From Phaeosaccion multiseriatum (lineage: Eukaryota; Ochrophyta, other classes): 64,000 nt of DNA. Below the pieces are notes generated by a model, which was not told the DNA's origin, ran no database searches, and was given only the letters and a program-made list of their open reading frames with translations. The stretch covers positions 1,984,001 to 2,048,000 of the forward strand of contig OZ218954.1 in the NCBI GenBank assembly GCA_965112735.1, written 5' to 3'. Of the stretch, positions 33,695 through 45,338 are shown one piece after another. The translations under genes and the position numbers were made by a program. Each line of letters starts with the position of its first letter. The first letter of the stretch is position 1.

Positions 33695-34408
33695 ATGAAC
33701 TCACTCAAGAAGCAGGTTAGGTTCCCTTTCACAGACTCATTCATCTCTGCCTTCTAGTTTGGTCGTTCACTGCTCCCTCTCCTGACATCTTACCCATTTC
33801 TCTCCCGCTGCTCCGTCCCGCCCCTCTCTGCAGAGGTCCTACTGCCCCAGCGAAGCGAAGGATGCTGCTGGTACTGCCGGGGGGGCTGGGGGACTTCCCT
33901 CCGACGAGCGTATGGCAACCCTCCGCTTGGAGGCGAAGGTGAGGATTTGGCACAGAAAAGAAGACGGCGGCTCTCCAAGTTTGGCGAAGAGCTCACTCTC
34001 AGCAACCCAGCATCAGTGATGCTTGGGACACACAGCAACAGGTCTGATCGACTCTACAGGCTCTCTCATGTACTTGCTCCGCTGCTGGTTCTCCTCTCTT
34101 CGTTCAAAACCCATCACCAGGCGGACCTGCGCACCTCCGCTGCTGCAGGAGGAGAAGGGGGAGGGGAGTCATGGGCCCTGATGGGTTTGTCCCAGTGGCG
34201 GAGCGCCGATCCTGTCCTCCAGACGAGGGAAGGCGCGCTGATGGTCAAGCAGAGGCAAAGAGAGGCGCGGAGGGCCATGCTGGCGCATCAGCAGCGGCAG
34301 GAGCAGCGACAGAAGCAGCAACAACTACATCAGTTACCTCAAGGAAAGTGCCAAGAGTCGCAGCAGCCACAGCAAGAGCAAAAACATCAAGAAGACGTCT
34401 ACATGTGA
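33695..34408 (+). CDS. Small Gln-rich coiled-coil protein, hypothetical
   Basis: Three exons (33695-33715, 33834-33938, 34121-34408) give 137 residues starting MNSLKKQRSYCPSEAKDAA. The joins are all phase 0 with good GT-AG sites. The C-terminal half is a charged, Gln-rich helix (KQRQREARRAMLAHQQRQEQ) likely to form a coiled coil, ending in an acidic tail. There is no signal peptide or membrane segment. I do not recognise a family. The 21-base first exon is the weakest part of the model; the gene could instead start further in. Confidence 0.55.
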
Positions 34409-34685
34409 CGCTGTGTGGATAGGCGCTGCCGTCCGGCTGCTTGAATGGATCCATCACGAGCGTAGCGTGGGAATGAATGAACGATCAGTGAGATAGTGAT
34501 CAGAAGCCCCCTTGGAGGTGCGGCTAAATTGGCCGCAGGAGACGAGCGGGTGGGAGGCAAATCTCCCGCCGCTTTTCTTCGGCCCTCAAAACCCAGGCTC
34601 GGTGCCCTGCTTTTGCGGACGGTCTTTGCTCTCTCTGGCCTTTGCTGGCGGCGACCGGCAGAGAGGACACGGAGAGGGATTAACC

Positions 34686-35156
34686 ATGCCAAGTGCAAGA
34701 AGTGTGTCGACCATCGCAGCGAGGAGGGGGGGCGGGGCGATCCACCCCAAGGCCTGCGCAATGCTCATCACTACAAGGCCCAGGCCCAGCCGTGCTCGCA
34801 GGTCTACCGTCCCCGACAAGCGGCAGCGACAGCTTCCCCTCGCTCCTTTCCAGGGTCTTTCCAATGTTGGCCCAAGCTCTTCCATGCGCCTGCGCCGCTC
34901 ACTGCCGGTGGTGCAAGTGATTGGTATGATGGTGGGCGTGCATATCGTCGAAGCGTACCTGCTGAACCCGCAACAGATCTACAGCTTCATGCTCAAGCCG
35001 AGCCCCATCTACGTGCTGCTGGTGCTGTACATTGCCGAGCACGCGGTGGGCGTCCAGGGGTTGCTCATCGCCGTGCCGCTGGCCGTGTACATGGCCAAGA
35101 CGCTGGTGGGCAACGAGGAGCTGAGCAAGGACCAGGTCACACCGCAGCTCGAGTGA
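34686..35156 (+). pseudogene. Truncated AI-2E family transporter C-terminus
   Basis: The frame contains VIGMMVGVHIVEAYLLNPQQ and then LLVLYIAEHAVGVQGLLIAV followed by PLAVYMAKTL. This is the signature end of AI-2E family transporters (PF01594): a loop helix with LxP, then the Gly-rich helix that ends AVP. Only about 80 residues of the usual 350 or so are present, and no upstream membrane segments were found on this strand. The ATG at 34686 would add an Arg- and Ser-rich leader of about 65 residues; the ATG at 34884 starts just before the homologous part. It is most simply a truncated copy. An expressed short protein, or an unrecognised upstream exon set, is possible. Confidence 0.6.
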
Positions 35157-35544
35157 ATGGGGGTGCGCGAGCAGGGAGGGCGTGGGGAGGTCTGAGGCTT
35201 GAGGGCTTGTGGATGACCCCACGGACCCGGCTGGAGGAGTGGTAGTGAGCTTTGTCCTCTCTTGGGGAAAGAGCATGGCACGGCCGAGGAAAGCCGGAGC
35301 TGACAAGTAGGGGGGAGGGTGCCTGGGCTGTGCGGTGAGCGGCAGTAGGAAGGTAAAGATGGCGAATATAGAGGAAACAAGGCGCACTGCCCACGAAATA
35401 CATACATTTGTTCCTATTCGTAACTCATGTGCAATGACGTGTGTTTCATGTCAGCGAGCCAACACTTGAGGCTGCTGCGCAGACCACGCAACTCCAGCAG
35501 CCCGCCTCCTGCCTGCCGCCCCGCCTCCAGCCCCCCTCAGCCCC

Positions 35545-35646
35545 CGCCTCGTACCCTATCCCTGAGGCCTTGCTAGCTCGGAGCAGGGAGACGCCTCGTA
35601 CCCTATCCCTGAGGCCTTGCTAGCTCGGAGCAGGGAGGCGCCTCGC
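35545..35646. repeat. Two-copy 47-base tandem duplication
   Basis: A unit starting CGCCTCGTACCCTATCCCTG is repeated with one difference at 35545-35591 and 35592-35638, followed by the start of a third copy. It is intergenic. The near-identity suggests a recent duplication. Confidence 0.85.
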
Positions 35647-35766
35647 TGGTAACGTTCAGCGTGAGAGTGCCGCTCGTAGGGTGCCGCTCGTCCCCGGGCG
35701 CTGCACTGTGAAGACTAAGCATCTGCCGAGCTCGAAGCCCACTCGGTGAATCACATGCTCCCTGCC

Positions 35767-37020
35767 TCACCAGGTGCGGCCACCGTCAATCTCGAGGATG
35801 ATCTCGTGCTCCATAAGGCCGGCGCGGGTGACTGGGAAGCCCTGCTCCACCTCAGATACGCTGATGCCGGCCGGGCCGCCTCCCCGCAAGCCGCGCTCTT
35901 CTTGGTCCAATCTCGTCGCACCCATGTTCTCCTGTGGCAGTGGGGGGGGCGACAAGCCGCAAGCCGCGGCGTGTGATCGCGAAATGAATCAGACCCTTGT
36001 ACGTCATCAACGCCGAGATGGCCGTAGCTCCTCCACCTTACCAATGCCGACGTAAGGTAGGAGGACTCGTCCATGGTGGGTGACCAGCGACGGAACTACC
36101 CGCGCAATCATGCCGGCGGGAATGCAGAGCCTGGGGCGGAGAAGAAGCACGTGTGCGGTCGCATCGCAATAGCAGGAGCAATAAGGTCAGAACGACGCAC
36201 TAACCCTTTCTTCATGGTAGTACTGCCGCACCCCTTGCTTGTCAACGCATGAGCGAGCAGCCAGCAGCCGTTGACTCTGGCTTGGGTAACTTGGTACCCA
36301 TGGAAGCAACAAGGATGGCCCACTCTCACCCGAGCCCGGATCCTCCTTCTCCTATCCTCATGGCCGCCATTGCCACGACACGGCCATCCAGGTCGACGAG
36401 GGGACTGCGGCAGAGGAGAGGAGCGAAACAAGGCAAAGCAAACAGAGGAGGTCATGTGGTTACGTTGAGAGTTCCGAGGAGAAGCATCACCTCCACCAAA
36501 ACAGGCGAAGTAACTTACCCTCCACCGCTGCTAGGGTGGGTTTCAGGCAGAGCTCTGAATGTACCGCGTGCGAGATGTGCAACGAGCCTGCTGACGGAGA
36601 AGTCTATGTAGCCCATTGGCTGCGATTGTCAAGGGCCAAGACGGGGTCACCGACGCGGACCGAGCTGCTCCCACAAGGCTTAGCGCCTTGAGGGACCGCT
36701 CGGGAGAGGTGGGTATCTAGCTGATTTACTACGAAGTAAAATAAACCATGGAGTGTCTGAGATGAGCACGAGAGCGACAACGGATGCAGGGATGGTAGGG
36801 ACCTGAACGATGGCAACACCCGTCTGCACATCCACGCCTGCCACTGTTCCCATGCGCTTCTCGCCTGTGGCCATCGCCACCCCCCCACTTCACCGTCCGA
36901 AGCGCCTGAGCGGGGCCACGCAAACAAAGTCGCATATCACTTACGCACTCATGATCTTTCCCTCGGCTCCCACATGTGACCTCGCCCTTGACAACGTGCT
37001 CGTGGTGACGCTGAGGCCGC
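35767..37020 (-). pseudogene. Decayed HtrA/Deg-type serine protease
   Basis: Segments of an HtrA protease appear in the right order on the minus strand. GLSVT and EHVVKG (the catalytic-His region, in two frames one base apart) lie at about 37018-36978. GTVAGVDVQTGVAIVQV at about 36855-36805 has Gly where the family has the catalytic Asp. VRVGDPVLALDN is near 36640. SSGGG (36530s) plus PLVDLDGRVV (about 36410-36370) cover the catalytic Ser loop, with the usual Asn-Ser-Gly-Gly altered. LCIPAGM and GRVLLPYVGIG are at about 36130-36045. A PDZ start (SEVEQGFPVTRAGLMEHEII) is cut by a stop at 35767, before the PDZ domain is complete. Splice-like donors remain at several joins. Loss of active-site residues, the frame break and the truncation all point to a pseudogene; an inactive but expressed homologue is less likely. 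Confidence 0.65.
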
Positions 37021-37405
37021 ATTTTTTTTTTTTTCACCCCCTCATGCCACTGGTTTTGGGGGGAACCACACTCAGGCAGTAAGTCAATTGTTCCGGGAGT
37101 GGCCTCCCCCCTCTTCCTCCCACTCTCGCCTAAGCTGCCCATCGCCTGCCAGACAGAGCACGACCGACCCCCAGTCGGAGTAGCAGTGGTAGAAGACAAG
37201 GCTTCTAATCGAGAGCGCTAAGCACTGAAGCCTCCTCCTTCGCTTGGAGTCAAGCAAGGCAGGACATGGATTCCCGCGCTAGCGCAGCGCCGCGCTCCAG
37301 CGAGGTTCAGATCCCCCCCCAGAGCAGGGCAGCAAGGCCCTATAAAGAGTCCTTTCGCAGTACTCTAAGTAACGGTGCGAGGAAACCAACCTGGCCACAT
37401 TAAAG

Positions 37406-38506
37406 ATGGACAGAGGGTTCTTTGACCCGCTCGTCCTAACGCTGGGGGCTTGCTGCGTGATGTCGCGAGCGTGGGAGCGTCTCGAGCTAGACGCAATGGC
37501 GAGCTGCGCCAAGAGAGCCTTGATGAAAGGATGGAGGAGCCTGTATACCATGCCGAACGAGGACTTGCCTCTCACTGCTCCAAACGCAGAGAAGAAGGAG
37601 GAGCATCCAGCCTTGGCGCTGGAGCACGTGTTAGAGAAGGTGATGGCCAATGTTGGGGCTGGGCATCACTTCTACGTCGCTACAGTGAGCAAGACTTTCA
37701 AGAGGATGTACACCGCCGCTCATCCCGACAGGAGGACATCGCCTCGCCATTGCTTATTCGGATCTGTGGAGTGCCTCAACTGGGCTCTAACGCTGGACGA
37801 CGTTGTGCCTCTCGAGATTAGAACGTTCGAAGTTGCAGCCGAGTATGCAGATGTGAGCATCTGCAAGGCTCTCTACCGCCACGGATGTCCGTGGGGTGCG
37901 AGAGTGTGTGCAGCAGCTGCCCGGAATGCCAAGCATGGCGTGAGCATTCTCGAATGGCTCCGCTTCAAGGACCTGCCTGACAAACTACAGTGTTCGTGGG
38001 ACGAAAGCGCTTGTGCACAAGCGGCATTATCGGGGAACGTTGGCACACTGATGTGGTTGCTGTCAGAAGAGGTGAGCGGCCCATTCAAGGGAACGGTATG
38101 GTTGAAAGCCGCGGAAGGCGGGCACATCATCGTCCTGGAGTTGCTTCTGCAGGACCCCAGGGTCAGACCTGAGTTAGACGCGGGGTCGGCACGCAGCGTG
38201 TGGCGGTGGGGGAGTAGGAGTGCTGCACGTGCGGACCAGTTGGAGGTGCTGCGTTGGCTGCATACCAACGCTCGTGACTTGTGCAGATGGGATAGTAAGG
38301 TTTGTGGGCTTGCTGTCATGCATGCCCAGAGCCTGCAGACCTTGCAATGGCTGCGATCCGAGAGCGTCATGTGTCCATGGGACAGGTTCTCCTGCCCGGA
38401 GGAACTGCTCAAGGAGCACATGTGGGATGCGGGGAAGAATGAGGCCTTTGAGGAGATCAAGCAGTGGGTGCACGCCAACGGCCACCCCTGCGACTGCGAG
38501 GACTGA
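37406..38506 (+). CDS. Ankyrin-like repeat protein (stramenopile/NCLDV style)
   Basis: A single uninterrupted frame of 366 residues. After an F-box-sized N-terminal segment, repeats of about 30 residues carry the pattern Cys-Pro-Trp, Ala-Ala, (V/I)LEWLR. Examples are HGCPWGARVCAAAARNAKHG, CSWDESACAQAALSGNVGTL, LCRWDSKVCGLAVMHAQSLQ and MCPWDRFSCPEELL. This degenerate ankyrin style is common in brown algae, other protists and large DNA viruses. The role is presumably protein binding; the partner is unknown. It is the only clearly intronless multi-domain gene in the window and sits among pseudogene fragments. The ATG at 37406 is the first in frame; the next in-frame Met is about 14 codons on. 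Confidence 0.8.
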   Translation: MDRGFFDPLVLTLGACCVMSRAWERLELDAMASCAKRALMKGWRSLYTMPNEDLPLTAPNAEKKEEHPALALEHVLEKVMANVGAGHHFYVATVSKTFKRMYTAAHPDRRTSPRHCLFGSVECLNWALTLDDVVPLEIRTFEVAAEYADVSICKALYRHGCPWGARVCAAAARNAKHGVSILEWLRFKDLPDKLQCSWDESACAQAALSGNVGTLMWLLSEEVSGPFKGTVWLKAAEGGHIIVLELLLQDPRVRPELDAGSARSVWRWGSRSAARADQLEVLRWLHTNARDLCRWDSKVCGLAVMHAQSLQTLQWLRSESVMCPWDRFSCPEELLKEHMWDAGKNEAFEEIKQWVHANGHPCDCED

Positions 38507-40207
38507 GCGTTTACTCTCCATTCGGCAGCACGCACCAGCAGCCACACTACAGCGCCGGCCGCCCAACAGGAAGCGGTCAGGAGTGGGTCAGGTCCACGTC
38601 ATGCCAGAAGAGCGGCTGGAGTAGCCGCGTTAGAGGCACCAAGAAGAGATGGCGCCTTGGAAGGCTCAAGAGGGACTTCGCAGGGCCGGGCATCCCGCCG
38701 CATTGCAAAAGTCGAGGGGGAAGGGCTCGCATCAAGCTTTACTCTTGTACTTTAGTGATCGAATGGAGGTTGAACGCGCAGCCGCTCGAGAGGCAGGGCT
38801 CTCGTCTCCCTAGCTCCGTGCCGTGTGAGACCGAAAGGAGCCATGCCCGCGGTGGTGGCACAGCCTACAAACAACAAACATTATTATTATTATAGAAGTA
38901 CCTAACACCGTTCGCAGTTAACTAACCCTAGCTCCCCATCTGCCTGTGGGCAGAGGATGCAGCTCTGCTCTACGATTGCACACACGTCTCTCAGTACCCC
39001 TCCCCGGCTGCCCCCCAACTCTTGTCACCGTAAAGGGGGGACTCTGCTTATGAGCTGGGCCCGGTGAGTTCGAGCCTGCCCCGACTTCACGCTCACCAAA
39101 TTGCAGGGCCTGCGCACCCCGTCCCTGGAAGAGAGTGCGCTTGCCAGGCGCGCCTGCCACAACATTCGGTCCAACATCTCGCGGGCGCTCTCGATTCTCT
39201 GTGCCCTGTCGAGATGCTCGCCCACCGCGAAAAGTTGCTGCTGGAGGTCTTGAAATATCCCCGCGTTGTTGTCGCTCGCGGCGAGGGAACAAGGCCAAGC
39301 GACCGCAAATCTCGGAGGTGGAAGTGTTGAAGAGTGCTCCCAATGCATCCGCGCTGACGTTGTCGGGCCAACTTGAGCGGCGATGAGCCTCTGTATGTTG
39401 CAGAGCACCTCGTGTCTACGGAGGCTGTGGAGCGCCGAAGGAAAGAGCACAAGAGGGGCGACGACGCGGCAAGTCAGTCGTCCAGGCAGATTCTCAGTGC
39501 ATGCGGCTGCTGTTGCAGGATCGGGGGGAGCGGGTACGCAGGCAAGCTCTTTCCTCTAAGAAGGTTTCGTATGCCTTTTGTTGCTTGCCTGTCCGCCTCT
39601 AAGGCTAGCAGAGCGTCTGGACCCCAGAGAAAGGATGTTGATCGAGCGGCTCTTGTTCGTGCTGCTCTTGCTAGTACCGCAACTCCCACACCAAGCGCCA
39701 GGATAATAGCCGCTCCGGAAGGCATGATGGCGTCCGCGGGGGGTCTGAGTACGGCAAGAAGCACGGAGAGAAGCGCAGCGGCCAGGCAGGCACAGTAGCA
39801 GCACCCCGCGAGTCTAAAGTGCGCGCGCTACGAGTGTAGCAGCTGTGTGAGGTATGCCAGAAGCGTTTGTTTGGAGACTTCAGTTCGCGTCAGGCCTCCT
39901 CGGCATGAACAAAAGAGAGGCTAGTAGACACAAATGGCGACGGAGTTCCCGCCAATTCCCCCTTTGCACACTCACAATTTCACTTTCCTATGAAGTCAAT
40001 AAAGTGTTTCCCCTTTGGCTTGAGAGAGCTGTTGAGGGAGTTTTTTTTATTATATTTTGCGTACTGTAGTAGTTAATTAAAGTGCTTACTGGACCAGCTG
40101 ATCTGGTGTATTGTAATTAAACAAAAACGAGAAACCTAAGACATTAAGGAAAAAAGTTGTGTATGTGTCGCGCCAGTGTGATTCCTTCCTTCCCCCCCAT
40201 CCGCCCT
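38507..40207. other. Mostly unassigned interval with weak minus-strand coding signal
   Basis: On the minus strand, 39826-39474 follows an acceptor-like CTTTAG and reads as two hydrophobic helices (AALLSVLLAVLRPPADAIMP, then AAIILALGVGVAVLARAA). The frame around 39330-39100 reads as an amphipathic helix (IFQDLQQQLFAVGEHLDRAQ). I could not join them or match a family; they may be another decayed gene. The last 200 bases (about 39990-40200) are AT-rich and probably hold the 3' UTR of the ABC transporter gene. Confidence 0.35.
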
Positions 40208-40427
40208 TCACCTCGTCTCGTGCCTGATGTGGGAGATGGCGTACCAGAAGAGGACTCGGGCCATCGCAATGAAGCCGAATAGGACAAAGATGTCGTAGAC
40301 CCGGTGGCTGAGGGACCAGCTACCAAAGAAGTCTTTCGACCTGTCGGCGATGGTCACCTGCTGGCCCGACACGGTGCTAATCATGTCGGTGTTATCGAAG
40401 AATTGGGTAACTGGGGGCCCAAGAGGG

Positions 40428-40477
<50 letters not shown>

Positions 40478-42649
40478 TGAGACAGCGAGAGAGTAGAACA
40501 GGGGGGGGGATGCGTAGAGAAAGAGAGGGACGGAGGGCAACGAAGGAATGAAGACAGATGGGGTGGGCTGCAATTCAAGACAGCAGCCCCAGCAGCAGTC
40601 CCATTTATATCTACCCAGTCCGCCTTGACGCACCAACGTACGTACGTACCAATCATTCCCTCATACGCGTAGTGTTGGGGGTCCAGCCAATATGCCCAAA
40701 TCCAATAGCTTGGGATGAGCGAGGGGCCGATGAGGAAGCCCGCAAAGAGGGACATGACGCTGACGACATTGGAGTTGACCTGCTGGGTCATCTCGGCAGA
40801 AGATATGGCCACCGTGAAGACCGTTCCCAGACTGGTGAAGAGGAAGATGTAGAGCGTAAAGTAGCCCCAAAAGTAGAAGAATTTTGTGGCTGTTGGTGTG
40901 TATGTGTGGTTTGTGTGAGTGTATGTGTGCGTGTGTGTGTGGTGTGTGCGCGAGTGTTTGCGTGTGGGGTGTGTGTGTTTGAATGTATATATTGGGAAGG
41001 GTGGACAGACAGGGAAGGAAGGAAGGAAGGTGGTATAAGCGGAAGGAAAGGTACGGCACTACCGTAGTGTGCGCGTTTGTGTGCTTAGCGCTGCGGTGAG
41101 TCCAGACCGGCACGCGACAGAGACCTATTCAAAGTGAATGGAAGGAAGCAAGCAAGCAAGGAAGGAAGGAAGGAAGCAAGGAAGGAAGGAACAAAGGAAG
41201 GAAGGAAGGAAGGAAGGAAGCAAGCAACGAAGGCACCCCCCGGCAGCTCGGGCAAAAAGACCAAAGGAACATCGACTGACAACACCCATATGCGGCCGTC
41301 AATGAAAGGGTGTGGCAGGGGCCTTCGCTACTCACCGTCCGGCTCAAATCCGCTCAGAAAGTAGAAGATGGAGCAGTACACAAGGGTAGTCACGCTCAGG
41401 AAGGGCAACTCCACAATACCATACGTGGCTGCCCAAGGGAGCGCAGCGTAGGTGCTGGCGGCGCTCTCTCGGTAATAGACGGCACGTTCGGCGGTGAAGA
41501 AGGGCACGGTTTGCTGACTGAAAATAACGCTCATGAAAATGAGGGACACAAAGATGAGGCCGAAGCGGCTCACCAGCTCCTGTTCACAGGGTTTGCGTGA
41601 ATGTACAACATGTGTACATCAAAGAAGGAAGAGGGAGAGTGGGTGAGATGGAGAAGTGATGTGTTGAAGGGACACGGGTAGCGGCGGCAAGAGGGAGGAG
41701 GGAGGGGCAGGAGGTGAAGGAGAGGGCGAGGGACAGAGATGAGAGAATGAGCCGAGAGAGAGGGTGAGAGTGAGTGCATGAGTGCGTCAGTGCATGACGT
41801 GTTTATGAGAGAGGGAGTGAGCGAGTGAGCGAGTGAGAGCAAGTTCGTGAGAGAAAGGGGGAGGTGGGAGAGAGACAAGAGAGCGCAGGGGAGAGGGAGC
41901 GAAACGTTGTCCTCAGCAAAGATCATTCAAAAAGAGCGACGGGCAGGGAAAAGACCAATTCACAGCCGTCCCCGCCAGAGATGAAAGGAGGGAGGTGGGG
42001 GCAAGGGAGGACACGAGCAAGCAGGTACAGAAGGCAGACTGCAAGGCAGCGAGGCAGCAAAGAGCAGCACCCGAGGCAGTCCAGTCAAGGGCGATCCGCC
42101 ATATACTTCAGAGCTTTGTTGTCCACCGCCGCCCCTATTCTTAACAGCCTCCTTTCTCCTCTCTCCCTCTCACTCTCCCTCTCTTCCCCTCTCTCTCCCC
42201 CTCTCTCTTCCCCTCTCTCCCTCTCTCTTCGCCTCTCTCTCCCTCTCTCTCTCACTCTCTCTCTCCCTCTCTTCCTCTCTCTCCCCCTCTCTCTTCCCCT
42301 CTCTCCCTCTCTCTTCGCCTCTCTCTCCCTCTCTCTCTCACTCTCTCTCACCGTCTCTGTGTCTACGCTCTTGCCGATGTAATTGCTTCCATACACGAAC
42401 GCCACGATGATGCCCACGAACATGCGAGTCCCCGTGTACTGTGCGTGCGTTTTGTGTGTTTGCGGGGGTGTGTGTACGTGAGTGTGTGTGTACGTGAGTG
42501 TGTGTGTACGTGAGTGTGTGTGTACGTGAGTGTGTGTGTACGTGAGTGTGTGTGTACGTGTGCATCATGAGAAATACATATCACATGATGCTTCAATCTC
42601 TCCCTCCCCCTCCCCTATGTTCTGTCGCGCTCTCTCTCCCCTGAGCAAC

Positions 42650-42703
<54 letters not shown>

Positions 42704-45229
42704 GCAGCAGCAGCAGCAGACCAACCAACCAACCAACCAACCAACCAACCTGAGGCGCCCGCCAAAACTGCTTCAGCGCTCGCATAAAGAGCCTTTGCGT
42801 CTGCGGCCACAGGGGCTGAGCAAAGCGGCCCCCAGACACCGTCACCGGCTCCGTGCCGGGCTCTGCACGGCAGTGCTTACTCAGCTCAATCCCATTAGCC
42901 TTGCAGAGGTCGCTCTCTTCGTAGGCGGCGGCGTAGATGGCAGTGTCCACCTTCCCACTGGTGCCAGCACCGATACACTCGAGCATCCAGGTGGCCGGGT
43001 TGGCGTTACATTTGATGGGGGGGCTCTGAGGAATGGCACTGAGGTAGGAGATGAGGCTGGAGCTGCGATGGCCGAGGGGACCGAAGAAGACAGTCTGGCC
43101 TCCCTTCTTGAGCAGCAGCAGGCTTGTCGTTCAAAGGAAGTACAACCAGGGAGGTAGAGGGGGGGGGGCGGGGAGGAGGGGGAGGGGAGGGGTGAAGGCG
43201 GGAGGGGAGAGGAGAGGAGGAGCGGGGAGGGGAGAGGGCGGTTGCGGAGCAGCAGCGGTGCGGCTAAGCGCTTCGAACACCACAACAGGCCGGGAGGAAG
43301 GATTGCTGACATGCAGGGAGGGGAGGCGCCTGTCCATCTACAGGCAGTACAGGTGTATGCTCCTGACTCGTAGGGAGGGACACAACTCACTCACTCACTC
43401 ACTCACTCACTCACTCACTCATTCACCCACTCACCCACTCACTTACTCCCTCAAAATCCTCCACTCCCCGACCCATCCAGCCACTCAATCACTCATTTAC
43501 TCCCTCCCTCACTCGCTCACTCTTTCCACCCTCTCGCTCACTTACTCGCTCAACCCATCACTCCACCACCCATCCAGCCACTCAATCACTCACTTACTCC
43601 CTCAGTCATTCACTCACCCGCCTACCCACCCACACACACACATACGCAGACACGCACTCCTCCACTCACTCACTCACTCACTCACTCACTCACCCATTCA
43701 CTCCCTCACTCCCTCACTCACTCACTACACCCCTCCCTCACCCAACTCCCTCACCTGTCGAACATCTCAAAGAGGTATGTGGAAGGCTGATGGATGGTGC
43801 AGATGACAGTGCGCCCTGTGGATGCGACCTTCTTGATGGCCTTCATAACCACCTTCAAACACAAGCATATGGGCACAGGCATACGGGCACAGGCAGAGAG
43901 ATGAGATGGGGCTTAGGCGCGGGGCACTCCATTGTCGAAAGGCGCCAACAACCGAAGGGCGGTATGTCATGGTCTCGCGGTGTGCAGCGGGTGGTGATAT
44001 GGTGTCGCCAGCTGCATGCAGTCTCTACTCACTTCTCATGAGAGAGACTGACTTAAAAGGACCAAAGGCATGCGCATGCAAGTACAGTAGGCAGGAGGTG
44101 AGGTGGTGAAGTGCGGGAGTGAGTGGTAAGGACCTACCTGGGCAGCTCTGGCGTCAAGTCCACTGGTTGGTTCGTCGAGGAATAAAAGCGCGGGGTTGGC
44201 TGCGAGTTCGACACCGATGGTCAGGCGCTTGGCTTGCTCCACCTAACGGGTGATGGGGTGATGCATCGGGATGGATGGATGGATGGATGGGTGGATGGAT
44301 GGATGGATGGATGGATGGATCGATGGATGGATGGATGGATGGATGGATGGATGGATGGATCGATGGATGGATCGACGGATGGATGGATGGATGGATCGAT
44401 GGATGGATGGATGGATGGATGGTGAGGGGGGGTCAGACAAGGCGGAGAGGGAAGAGAGGGTGGGAGGGGGGTGAGAGAGGGGTGCAAGAGAGGGATGGAA
44501 GTCAGGAGGAAAGGAGCGAAAGACCGAATGTGTGGGTGAGAGGGAGAGAGAAAGGCAGAGGGAGAGAGTAGAGAGAGAGAGGGGGAGAGGTGAGAGGGAG
44601 AGAGAGAAGAGAGAGAGAAAGAGAGGGGGGGGCAGAGGAAGGGAGTGAGAGAGAGAAGGGGGGAAGATGGAGAGAGAGAAGAGAGAGAAAGAGAGGGGGG
44701 GGGCAGAGGAAGGGAGTGAGAGAGAGAGAAGGGGGGAAGAGGGAGAGAGAGAAGAGAGAGAAAGAGAGGGGGGGGGCAGAGGAAGGGAGTGAGAGAGAGA
44801 AGGGGGGAAGATGGAGAGAGAGAAGAGAGAGAAAGAGAGGGGGGGGGCAGAGGAAGGGAGTGAGAGAGAGAGAAGGGGGGGAGATGGAGAGAGAGAAGAG
44901 AGAGAAAGAGAGGGGGGGGGCAGAGGAAGGGAGTGAGAGAGAGAGAAGGGGGGAAGAGGGAGAGAGAAAAGAGAGAGAGAAAGAGAGGGGGGGGGCAGAG
45001 GAAGGGAGTGAGAGAGAGAGAAGGGGGGAAGAGGGAGAGAGAGACACTAGGGATACTGAGAGGGGAGGGAGAGGGCGGCACCACCCGAAGTATGCCAGTG
45101 ATGTATGCCAGTGATGTATGCCTATTGTCTACCTGCAGAGAGAGCCCTCCCTGCCCCGGCGACCCCGCCAAGCGATGGCGGATGGGCTCAAGCTCGAGCA
45201 TGGAGATCACCTGCAGCGGAGAGACACGC

Positions 45230-45268
<39 letters not shown>

Positions 45269-45290
45269 AACAAAACACACACACACAAAC

Positions 45291-45338
<48 letters not shown>

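Noticed and set aside
37261-37320. tRNA-like GGTTCAGATCC string
   Set aside because: I could not find acceptor, D-arm and anticodon stems at the right spacing on either strand.
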